From assembly GCA_019448385.1 (NCBI GenBank), contig JAGTXO010000012.1:248001-312000 (forward strand): a stretch of DNA of 64,000 nt, read 5' to 3'. The notes beneath the pieces are model-generated. The model was not told the origin of the DNA. It was given only the letters and a program-made list of their open reading frames with translations, and did no database searches. Within the stretch, counting starts at the first letter, position 1; the number at the start of each line of letters is the position of its first letter. The position numbers and the translations under genes were made by a program. Shown here piece after piece: positions 49,920 through 60,287 of the stretch. The stretch is from Diacronema lutheri. Lineage: Eukaryota > Haptophyta > Pavlovophyceae > Pavlovales > Pavlovaceae.

Positions 49920-51404
49920 ATGAGCGCGCACACCCTGGGCGATGCGCGAGCGACGCATGAGCAGGCGGTGCTCGCGCGGCGGAGGGAGATCGAGGAGGCG
50001 CGGCGCTTCCGGCTGCACGACAAATCGTACAAGGTGGGCATCGATCCCTCGGCGCTCTCCTCGCAGATCGCCGACAAGCAGGCGTTCAAGCTCGACGAGG
50101 CTGCGTCCGACGCGGCGTTCGACGAGATGCGCCTCAACGTCGACAAGCACCTGATGTACGTCGATCAACAGCGCAACGCGTACCTGCGGCAACGTGACAC
50201 GGCGGTCGATGACTTCCGCCGCTCCCAGCAGAAGAAGGAGGATCGTCGCGAGGCCGACCTAAACGACCCGAACGAGCTGAAGAAGGACCGGCCGCTGGGC
50301 GAGGTCGACTCGGTCAGCAGCGTCCAGCGCTTCGCGGGCGAGGACGTGCACTACGCCGAGCGCACGCGGATGCAGCAAGCGCAGCTGCGCGAGTGGGCCG
50401 CCGCGCAGGCCGCCGAGAAGCGCGCAAAGGCAGAGGCCGAGCGACAGACCGACGCGTTGTGGGCCAACCACATGCTCGAGGCCGACCTGATGCGCTGTGA
50501 GTATGCGGACAAGGAGGGCGAGATCTACCGGCAGCGCCTCGCCGAGCTGGCGGAGCATAACCTGGCGCAGAGCGAGTTCAAAAAGTCGTTGCAGAAGGAG
50601 GCTGACGTGCAGGCCGAGATCGATAATGCGACCGAGATCCAGGCGCAGCTCAACTCGGCTTGGCTCGGCGAGGACCCGAGCCTCACACGCTCCTTCCTCC
50701 AGCCGCACAGGTGCGAGCGCCGCACGCCGCGCTTCGTCCCCGCATTCACCACGTCGATGCGCGCATGATTCGCCGCAGCGGTGCATCTGCACGCACGCAA
50801 CCCACACGCATCCGACACGCGGCCACGTCCTGCCTCCCCCCCCCCCCCCCCCCCCTCTCCCACCACCACCACCGGGCTCCTGGTGCTGGTGCAGGGCGCG
50901 GCCGGACCATTTCAAGGGCTTGTCCGCCGAGCAGAAGCAAGCGATCATTGACGAGCTCGCCAAGCAGCGCGACGCGCGCAAGGCAGCCGAGGCGGAGGAG
51001 CGCGACCTCGAGAAGCGCATTGACGACATGACGATGCATTGGAACCGCGTCGCCACGCTGCAGGAGCACGAGGTGCGCGCCCCGTCCTCCCTTCGACGCG
51101 CCGATTGGACGGCGCGCGCGCGAGCGCATGTGCGCCCGGGCAGGAAGCGATCGCAGCGCGCGCCGCCATCGTGCCGGCCTCCGCCCCCATGCTGCTCAGC
51201 GCATCGCGCGCGCACGCCGCGATTGGCCGACCGCACGCTGCGCAGGTTGAGGAGCGGCGCGCGGCAATGCGCAAGAAGCTCGCCGCCGAGAACGCCGAGG
51301 CCGCCGAGAAGAGCCGCTCGCACTACTCGACGCTTTACAAGGACGTCTACATCAATCGCATTGACGACGACTTTTACAAGGGGTTCGGCGCCTCTGCCCG
51401 CTGA
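49920..51404 (+). CDS. RIBC2: RIB43A-like axonemal protofilament-ribbon protein (3 exons)
   Basis: Exons 49920-50710, 50895-51072, 51246-51404 (375 residues; phase 2 then phase 0). The product is almost entirely coiled coil. Family landmarks are EARRFRLHDKSYKVGID and IADKQAFKLDEAA near the N terminus, VDQQRNAYLRQRD, QRFAGEDVHYAERTRMQQAQ, REWAAAQAAEK, the splice-restored PHRARPDHFKGLSAEQKQAI, and a terminal NRIDDDFYKGFGASAR. RIB43A proteins are microtubule inner proteins lining the A-tubule of the flagellar doublet. Intron 1 has a C20 run (50836-50855) followed by CACCACC; intron 2 is GC-rich. The gene is head to head with the four-TM protein gene. Confidence 0.92.
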
Positions 51405-51700
51405 GCTTTTGAAGCGAGGAGGATGGAAGGCGGAAGGCCCCTTACCACTTAAGAGGCCCAAAAGAGCTTGACACATCGACGATCACACCAGCCGCAAAGC
51501 CATCCACTGGCTCGCGTTGCTGCCGCAGCGGGTGTCTCGAACCCCGGCCGGCCCAGAAGCCCCCCCCCCCCCCCCCCCCTCTTCCGTTTCCGTCGCGTGC
51601 ACATTGACCTGCGTGCTGCCAGGCCACACCGCCCTCGATCAAACCCCATTGGAGCTGAGCGGCCCGTGCGTGCACGGCGTGTGTCGACATCGACTCGAGC
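51405..51700. other. Tail-to-tail gap with C20 run
   Basis: 296 bp between the RIB43A stop and the MYB gene stop. It contains a run of about 20 C (51560-51579). No gene is supported. Confidence 0.5.
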
Positions 51701-54700
51701 TCACAGGTCCGTGGCCGACGAGCCAGCAGCGCGTTGTGCGAGCGGGTGTGCGGTCGCGCTGGTCATCCACTGGCCATCGCGCGCCGCGCAGAGCTGCGGC
51801 TGTCCGGCCGTCCTCCCGCCATCGCCGCCGCCGCCGGGCTCGCCGCCCGCGAGGCCCTCGCTTTGCGAGTCGGCGTCGTCCCGGCGGCCTTCGCCGTCAA
51901 CGTCCGCCGAGCCGAGCTGGCTCGTGCCCTCCGCGGGCGAGGCGGAGTGCGGGCCGCCCGAGCGCTTGGCGAGTGTCGAGTTCCACCGGTTCTTCACCTG
52001 GTTGTCCGTCCGGCCAGGCAGCAGCCGCGCGATCCGCGCCCAGCAGTTGCCTGCGCGCAGGCAACGCGGCGCGCACGCGCACGCGCGCGATGGGCGGGGG
52101 TGCGTGGTGCAGCGGGTGGGGGCGACATGTGGGTCGAAGGAAAGGGATCTCGCGCCAGGGCCTGCGCAGCAAAGCACCACCCGCTTTGGACGCCATTCTG
52201 CGCGCTTGGCTGCCGGCGCTCGGCGCGCGCGCACCGAGCTGCCTGTGCGCGTGTAAAATGGCCAAGTCCTCACTGGCCGACCAGTTGCCGCGGTTGATGC
52301 CAGTGTTGAGCTGGTTGCACCACCGCTCGCGGCATTGCTTGCCCGTGCGGCCTGCACGGCGCGCGCGGGGCGAGGGGAGCGGCCGATTTTGTGCGGAGCG
52401 CGGCGCCATTTCCCGCGTGAGCGCTCATGGCGTCGATCATTGCAACAAAGCGAAGAGTGGGGAGGGTGGGAGCGGGAGGGGTGTGTGGGAGCGGGAAAGG
52501 TGGCCGCGGGCTGTGAGTGGACAGAGAGCATCCGTTCAGGCCGACTCCACAGCGCGACGCATGCAGCCGCACGCGGCCCTACGCGCGCTGCGATCGTGTG
52601 CCCCCCCCCCCCCCCACCCCCCCTTGTTTGCCAAGCAGCTGCGGCGCACACCGGGCAGCTGCAGCGCGACGCGGCTCCACTTGCGCGCGCCGTGCTCGTG
52701 GACGTACGCGCGCAGCGTCGCGTCCTCGTCGGGCGACCACGGCTTGCCGCGACTGCGCGCGCGCGCGGCGCGGCGCACGTGGATGGGCGGGGCGCGGAAC
52801 CGCGTGGTCACGCGGTGGGCCGCTGTTTTCGCGATGGCGTGCGAATCCGCCGAGCGCAGGGCGGCGGGTGCGGCTGACGCACCGCTGCGGCGTCGCGGGA
52901 GGCGACGAGCTGGCGCCACCGCGCGGCGAGCAGAGGGCGACAGCCATGCTGAGCGCATGGCCGCCCAGCCCGGCGTAACCGTCGTAACCGTCGTCCATTG
53001 CGCAAGCGCCGTCGCCGTCGCCATCGCCGAGGCCGAGCAGGACGGCACGCCGACCGTCGAGCTGATCTCGCGACACCGCGCGCATGCCGGCGCCGGCGCC
53101 ACCCTCGACGTACGGCATTGCGTACTCGTGGCCGCCAAACGCGGCGTCGGCGTAGTTGCCATGGCAAGCAGCGTTCCCCATCGTTCCAAGCTCTTGCGCG
53201 TGCGCACCCGCATCTGCGCACGTCTGCACGCGCAGCCGCTGGTGCCGCGCCGGCAGGGCGCGCGCGCCGCGGCTCGCGGTCGCGTCGGTCGCAGCGGCGC
53301 GAAGCTCGTGCGTCGCGTACTGTGCGCCCGCGCCGCCCGCCTCGCGCCCGCCGCTGAACGCGCCACTCTCGTGGCCGCCATCGTGCGACACCTCGTATCG
53401 GCCGTTCGCGCCATGATGGCCGCCGGCGATGTGCGCGCGCACGCTGACTCCGTCGACAAAGGCCGCCTGGCGCTGCTCGTCGGTCCCTCCCTTGTCGAGC
53501 GAGAAGCGCAGCGCGGCGGTCTCCGCGATCATCGCGAGGCCTTCCGCTGATGCGCAGAGCGTCGCCGCCAGCCCGCCGCAGCCCGCGCTGCCGCAGCCAC
53601 CGCCACCGCCACCGCCGCCGCCGCCGCAACCGCCGCTGGTCGGTGCGGCGCGCGAACCGGCGCGCTGGCCGGCGGGCGCGAGCGCGCTCGCGAGCGGCGA
53701 GCACGCGCGCACGCGCCCGCACTCAGCGGGATGCTCACAGCGGCCGCTGGGCGGCGCCTGCGCGCGCGGCGAGGGCGCAGCGGAGAGCGACAGAATCGCC
53801 TCAGCGGCGAGCGGTGCAGACGATGGCGAGAGGAGGCGCTCGACGAGCGGCGCGGCGCGCGGCTGGCCGGCCGGCACAAGCTCTGCTGCCCTGGGCGGAG
53901 CGCGCCGCTCGGTGCCGCCGTTTGCCACGTGTGTGCCTCCCGGCGTGAGCGAAGCGGTGTGGCTGTCCAGCATGGCGGCAGCCGACCGCGCCGGCTCGGC
54001 CGCGAGCGCCTGCAGCCGAGCGTGCAGCGCCGGGAGGCCTGCCGAGCCGTCGAGCGCGGCCTCGACGCCATGCTGACCTGCCGCCGATGGCCACGCATGC
54101 GAGAGCGCGTGCGGCCTGCGGAGCGAGGCGGGCGCGGCAAAGCGCTTGTACTGCGGCGTGACGGGTGATGGCGCGTTGGAGAGGCGGTGCAGGATCGAGA
54201 CCGTGTCGATGAGCTGCTCCCGCTCCGCCTCCGCCTTCGGGTCGGTGGGTGCACCGCCGCACGCCACGCCCCTCGCGCTGCCGACGCGCGCGTCGGCAGC
54301 TTGACCCGCCACGGCGCGCGCGCTGTGCGCACCCTCATCGACACGCGCGCTGTGCGCACCGTCCTCGACACGTGCGCTGCCGTCCACCCCGGCGCGCGCA
54401 GCCGCGCTCTCGCTGCAGCCATCGGCTGCGCCCGCGACGCTCGCGCCAACCGACCAGCGCGGCGTGGGACGCGCAAGCACGACAGCCCGCGCAGCCGCGC
54501 GCACCTCCTCCTCCTCCTCGGCGCTGCGCGCGCACTCGTCGGCGCCGGCGCAGGCCCAGCGCTCGCGCGCGCGCGGCGTTGGAGCGACGAGGCGCGGAGA
54601 GGGCTGTTCGTCGTACAGCACGGGCGTGTGGCTGTGGCTGTGCCGCAGCCCATTCTGCGAGCTGAGCAGAGCGGTCGGCGGCGTCACGCGGCCAGCGGCC

Positions 54701-54778
54701 ATTGGCGCAGCGTGGCCTGGCCAGCCGCCGCACGCGGACTCGCGCCGCGCGCCGCCGAGGTTGCGGTCCGCGTCCGTC

Positions 54779-54817
<39 letters not shown>

Positions 54818-57800
54818 TCGCCGCCGCCGTCGCCGCGCGCGCCGTTCGTGCGCCGCGCGTCCGCCGCGTCCGCCATCTCGAGCTCGTCGCCGTCAGCCAC
54901 GCCATTATTCCAACGGCGATCCGAGCAGTGGCCGGCGCCGAGGCCGAGGCGCAGGCGGAGCGCCGCCTCCTTCACCGCCTCGGCATCCGCGCCGATCGAG
55001 CGCGCGCGCGCTTCGTTCTCGAGCGCCTCCTCCTCCTCCGCCTGGCGCTCGTCGTCGCGCTCTTCGCCATCGTCGTCGTCGTCGTCGTCCACCCCATCGT
55101 CGGCGCCGTCGCCGGCGTGGAGCGCGGGTGGGTCCTCGTCGGCGTTGGGAGAGCGACGCGCCTCCTCGAGCCAATGCGAGACGCACGCGATCACGTTGCG
55201 CGTCTGCAGCTCGGTCAGCCCGTCGCCACCGAGCGCGCGCGCCGACGTGTGCGCGCGCAACCAGCGCGAGAGGAGGTCCGGGATCAGGCCCATCTGCTGT
55301 GCGGCCTGCGCGTCGCTCAGTCCGAGCTGCCACAGCCGGCGGCACAGGTAGCCCGCAAGCGCATCGCTGTGCGCCACGTACGCGCCATGCGCGCCCGCGC
55401 CGAGCACGCCCGCGCCCGCGCCGCCGAAGCGTGGCACGCAGTGCGCGAGCGCGCCGTCGGCTGCCAAGCCGTAGCCGCAACCGTGTCCGTATGCCGGGCC
55501 GTAGCCGCAACCGTGTCCGTATGCCGGGCCGGCAGACGCGGGCCGACGCGACCCGCCGGCGGCCGGCTGCGAGCGCGAGAGAATCATGCCGCCACCCGCG
55601 CCAAGGTGCGGCGACGGCGTGCGCGCGCGCGCGGCGCCGAGCGGCGCGAAGCTGGCGCAGCCGACGGCGCGTAGACCCTCCTCCGCATGGAGGAGCCACG
55701 CATCAATGTGCGGCGTCACCCAGCCCTTGTCCTCGCCACGCATCCACCGGCGCACCGACGTCACCTCGACGCCCATCTCGCGCGCCGCCTGCGAGACGGG
55801 GCAGCGCAGCTCGGAGAGTTTGCGCTGGCACGCTGCGCGCAGCCGCGCCACCGCCGCGTCGTCGAGCGGCACGCCCGCCGCGCTCACGTGCCGCCCATCG
55901 TCCGCACCGCCGCCGCCGCCACATCCGCCGCCACCGGCCGCCGCACCGCCGGCTGCGCCGAGCAGGCCGCCGAGCGGCGACGTCGACCTGCACGCGAGCA
56001 GCGCGGCGCCACCTGCGCCCGCATTCGCGCCGAGCGCGAGTCGCGGCTTGGCGCCAAAGCGCCGCTCCGACCCATCCGCATCCGAGCCGAATTCCGATCG
56101 CCCGTCTGCGCTCGGCGCGCGCTTGCGCGAGCCGTGCGCTCCATCCGCGCCGACGGCGCCAAAAAGGTCCACGCCATGCAGCGCACTGCCGCCAGCCGCG
56201 CTGCACACACCGAACACGCAGCTGCTGAGCGGCACGCCGCCAGCGCCTGGCGCGGCGAGCGACACGGCCCCCGGCGCAAGACCCGCGATGCCGGTCGCGG
56301 ACGGGCACGCAACGCCCGCCGCGCCACGCAAGGTTGCGCGCAGCCACGCATCAATGTGCGGCGTCACCCAGCCCTTGTCCTCGCCACGCATCCACCGGCG
56401 CACCGACGTCACCTCGACGCCCATCTCGCGCGCCGCCTGCGAGACGGGGCACGAGAGCTCGCACAGCGCGCGCTGGCAGCTCGCACGCACGCGCTCGACG
56501 TGCGCGCGTGCGCCGTAGGGCATGACGGCAAGCCGCGCGCCCACGCGCACGCCGCGGGCCACCGTGCTCACGCGCGCGCTGGCCGGCCGCACGCTCAAGT
56601 CGAGCGTCACGCGGTACGCGGGCACCGCTTCGCTCAACCGCCGCGCACACGGCGCGCGCGGCGGCGCGCACGAGCCGTGCGGCAGCGGCGGCGGCGGCGG
56701 CGGCGGCGGCGCGCTCGCGTCGGCGTGCGCAGCTTGCGCGCACGCTGCGCCGTGCGCGCGCTGCGGCGCGGCGAGCGGCGGCGGCGCAAGCGGGCGCATC
56801 TCGGCGCGGGAGACACCGTTGCCACCCACCGCGCCACAGTCGCCGCCACAACCGTCCGCGACGCATCTGGGCGGCACGTCCGTCGCAGCTGCGCGAGTCG
56901 GGCGTGCGCCGCCCGCGCCGCGCATGGCCACGCCGCTGCTCGCGCACGCGTCGGCGACCATGCCGGCGGCCGCGCCGGCGGCCGCGCCGGCGGTTGGCGC
57001 CGCGCGCACGGCGTGCTGCGGCTGCTGAGGCTGCTGCAACGGCTGGTCGAGCCAGCGCGTGACGGCCGGTGGCACGAGTGGCCGCTCGAGGCCTGAGAGC
57101 CACTTGCGCACTGAGCCCATCTCCAAGCCCATCTGCACAGCCGCGTGCTTCACCGAGCACCCTCGCTCCATCAGCCGAGCTCGGAATCGGTCACGGAGCG
57201 CGCGCATGCACGCATCGGCGCGTGTCTCCGCGACCAATGGCGCAGCCGCTCCGACCGGTGCCGGCGCCACGTCGGCTCGTCCGCTTGCGTCCTCCGTCGA
57301 CGCGCGCGCGCCGCATGTCGCGCGCGCGGACGACGGGGTACCGTCCGCACGACGCAAGGCGGCGTCGATTGGCTCGCAGAGTTGCGTTGGCGCCCGTGCG
57401 ATCTCAGCGGGTGAGTTTGCGCTCGTGCCGGCCGGCGCGGAGGGCGGCGGCGGCGTGGGCGGCGCGCGCTTGGTGGCGTGCGCGTGCATCGCCGGCAGAG
57501 CAACGGTGCCGAAGAGGTCGTCAGCGCTGCCCGCCTCGTCAAAGGAGCTCGTCCGCGTCTGCGCGAGCCCGCCGTGCGAGACGGCGGCGCTGACGCACGT
57601 CGCCTCGGCGCAGCCGGCGGCGTTGGCCGCGCGTGCAGGCGTCACGCTCGACGCACGGCGCGGCGCGCTCGCCACGTGCACGGAGCAGTGCACGCGTGGG
57701 GCGCGCAGCGGCGCAACATTGCCGTCGCGCGGCGCCGCGTGCGCCCACGGCTCGCGTGGCACCGAGAGCACGACGAACACGCTCGCGCCGGGCACTGCGG

Positions 57801-58821
57801 CGGTGGGCGCACGCGGCGCGCGCGCGAGAGCGTGGCCGCCATGCGCACGCGGCGAGAGTGCGGTGCGGTGCGCTGCGTCGTGCGCCACGCCTGGCGCGCC
57901 GCCGAGCGGCGCCTGGCCAGCCGCAGCGCCCTCCGCCGCTCCGTCCGCGGCGTGCGCACCGTCCGCCGCGCGCGCCATCGGTGGGACGATGGGGAGCGCG
58001 AGCTGCGCGGTCGACGAGTGAGCGGGCGCCTTGATCCGAATCTTGAGCTGCCTGCGCGTGCACGCGGCGCGCGGAGCACGGCGATGGCGGCAGGGCGCCC
58101 CGGTGGCGTGCCGCACGTCAGCGGATGGGCAACGCAACCGCTCTGCTGGCGAGTGCCCGATGCACGCGGGCGCACGGACGCGCGAGGGGCGGCCAAAGGC
58201 GGCAGCCACGCCGGCGGCGCGCGCACCGGTTGGCCAGCCCGTCCTCCTCATCCGGACGCGCGCGCTTGTTCGCGTCGGCGGGCCCATCGGCGGGAGCGGA
58301 TGAGGCGCACACGGTCTGGGCGGCCGCGGGCACGCCGTCGGCCGCATCGTCGTTGCTCTCGTCGCCGTGCGCCTGGTCGTCGGTGGCGCGGTCGAAGCAG
58401 TGGCCATCCTGCGCGGCGAGGCATACGGCGCATGCAGGCGCGGCCGTCGGCGACGCCGCTCGCGTCAGCTCAAGCGGAGGCGCGGTGCAGCGCGCGTGAC
58501 GCGCGCGGCCGGGCACTTGACACGCGCACGTGTGCGCGCGCGCGAGAGCAGGGCCGGCGCGCGCGAGACGCGCGGCGCACGGCGCGCAAGCGCGCGCCAC
58601 GCGAGCCGCGAGCGCCCGACCGCGCGCCGCGCCGCACGCGGCGCGGCCAAGCTCGCGCGCGCACGCGTAGCGCGGCCACCGCGCGCGCGCGCCGCACAAA
58701 CGCGCGCGTGCGCGCGCACCGCCAAGAAGCGGCGCTTGAGCACGTGCTCCGACTCGAGCAGGCCCTCGGCGTAGAGCGCGCACTCCGGCTCGCGCTTCGT
58801 CGCGCCGCGCGTCTTCCGCAT
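51701..58821 (-). CDS. Giant transcription factor with four HTH modules and a C-terminal R2R3-MYB domain (6 exons)
   Basis: Predicted exons 58821-58720, 58408-58227, 58051-52920, 52822-52652, 52351-52235, 52050-51701 give 2017 residues with all phases consistent. Exon 1 starts [20 protein letters not shown]. The long third exon holds four related ~55-residue HTH units at about 372-428, 610-665, 827-882 and 993-1062. Typical reading is [20 protein letters not shown], then [17 protein letters not shown]. Units 2 and 3 are nearly identical; unit 4 ([20 protein letters not shown]) is divergent. The C terminus is a MYB pair: [19 protein letters not shown] with [20 protein letters not shown], and [41 protein letters not shown], the R2R3 signature. 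The rest is Ala/Gly-rich and acidic low complexity. A nuclear DNA-binding regulator is inferred. Confidence 0.8.
52601..52623. repeat. C-run in MYB gene intron
   Basis: C15, A, C7 on the plus strand, i.e. a G-run within the predicted intron 52651-52353 of the minus-strand MYB gene. Here the run is on the purine side of the transcript, so it cannot be the polypyrimidine tract of that intron. Confidence 0.85.
55471..55530. repeat. Perfect 30-bp tandem duplication in the HTH/MYB gene
   Basis: Two exact head-to-tail copies (55471-55500, 55501-55530) that encode repeated YGHGCGYG-type peptide between HTH units 3 and 4. In frame, so tolerated. Confidence 0.95.
55694..55803. repeat. 110-bp exact direct repeat, copy A (HTH unit 3)
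   Basis: Identical to 56342-56451 over 110 bp, beginning AGCCACGCATCAATGTGC and ending GAGACGGGGCA. It encodes the core of HTH unit 3. The flanks are not identical, so the repeat is confined to the helix-turn-helix core. Confidence 0.93.
56342..56451. repeat. 110-bp exact direct repeat, copy B (HTH unit 2)
   Basis: Second copy of the 110-bp block, encoding the core of HTH unit 2. Spacing between the copies is 648 bp, a multiple of three, in keeping with an in-frame duplication. Confidence 0.93.
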
Positions 58822-59020
58822 CCTCGCGCGCGCCGGGCTGCGCGGCGGGTGGACTTGCTCCCTGGCCGCTGGCCGTGGGAGGCACGCCGCACAGTTGGCT
58901 GCCGCTCCTGCCGAACCTGCTCAGCCGGCACCGTTGACTCGGGTGCTGCAGGCAGTGACCGGCAGACCGAAGACTCCTCTCAGAGAGAGGCTTCACAGCG
59001 GCATTTCAAAGCGCGACAAA
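58822..59020. promoter_or_regulatory. Shared promoter region of the HTH/MYB gene and BUB3
   Basis: 199 bp between divergent start codons. AT-richer towards 58975-59020 with GGCATTTCAAAGCGCGAC just before the BUB3 ATG. A TTTCAAA/TTTSSCGC-like cell-cycle element was looked for: TTTCAAAGCGCG resembles an E2F-type core but is not a clean match. Confidence 0.4.
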
Positions 59021-60186
59021 ATGCTCCCGTGCGACCTCGGCGTGGCGCTGAGCGACCCACCGGCGGACGGGGTGAGCAAGGTACGCTTCGCGTCGGCGCA
59101 CGCGCTCGTGAGCGCTTCGTGGGACGGTCACGTCTATCTGCACGACACCGCGGCCAACGAGCTGCGCGCGCGCTACGCGCACCGCGCAGCCGTGCTCGAC
59201 GTTGCCGTCGTCGACGGCGGCGCGTCGGTCGTCTCGGCGGGGGTCGACCGCGAGCTGAAGGCGCACGACTGGACGACGGGCGTCGAGCGCATTCTTGGCG
59301 CACATGACGCGCCAGTGCGCGCCGTCGAGGCGCTGCCGACGGGTGGGCTTGTCAGCGGCAGCTGGGATCGCACGATACGCGTGTGGGACGCGCGCGGCGC
59401 GCGCGCGTGCGTGGGCGTGCACGAGCAGCCGGACAAGGTATACGCCATGGCGATCACCACGCGGCACGGCGTGCCGCTCGTCATTGTCGCTACTGCCGGC
59501 CGCCATGTCCTCCTCCTCGACGCGCGTCGGCTCAGCGAGCCAGTGCAGCGGCGCGAGTCGTCGCTCAAGGCGCAGACGCGCTGCCTCGCCGCGTCGGAGG
59601 ACGGCGAGAGCTACGCGGTCGGCTCGGTCGACGGGCGGGTCGCGATGGAATACATCGACGCGTCGGACGAGGTGCAAGAGCGCAAGTACGCGTTTAAGTG
59701 CCACCGCTCCACGGGTGCGCTGCACGGTCGCACGACCGCGTGACCGTGGCGCGCGCGCGCTCGAGCCCCACGCCAACGCCGCGCCCTTTGAGATCGCGCG
59801 CGCCGCCGCGGCCCGCAGGTGCGGATGGCGTCGACGTCGCGCACCCTGTGAACGTGCTCGCCTTCCATCCGGTGCACGGCACCTTCGCTTCGGGTGGCTG
59901 TGACGGCGTAGTGAACGTGTGGGATGGTGGCGCCAAGAAGAGGCTCGGCCAGTGGGCGGGCTACCCGACGTCCGTCGCGTCGCTCAGCTTCTCGCCCGAC
60001 GGGCGGCGCGTCGCCGTCGCCGCGTCGTACACGTACGAAGAGGGCGACCGGCCGCACGCGCAGGACGCGATTTACGTGCGCGAGCTCGGCAGCAAGGACT
60101 GTGCGCCAAAGTCGAAAAGCGCGAAGCTGTTTGCGAGCGCGCCGATCCGCACGGCAGGCAAGGCGAGCGCTGCGCTCGTAGCGTGA
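59021..60186 (+). CDS. BUB3: BUB3 spindle-checkpoint WD40 protein (2 exons)
   Basis: Exons 59021-59714 and 59819-60186 (353 residues; human BUB3 has 328), phase 1 join. Blades in order: [152 protein letters not shown], then [70 protein letters not shown] and YPTS-ASLSFS are BUB3 rather than RAE1. BUB3 recruits BUB1/BUBR1 to phosphorylated KNL1 at unattached kinetochores. The start at 59021 follows the family; an in-frame ATG at 58895 is less likely. Confidence 0.95.
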
Positions 60187-60287
60187 CAGGGCGTCGTGCC
60201 CCTGTGCAGCAAGAAAAGGGCTTGCAGGCGCAAAAACTCAACACATTGCCTCCTTGCCCTCTCCGACCTGCCGTCCGTCGCCAGCCG

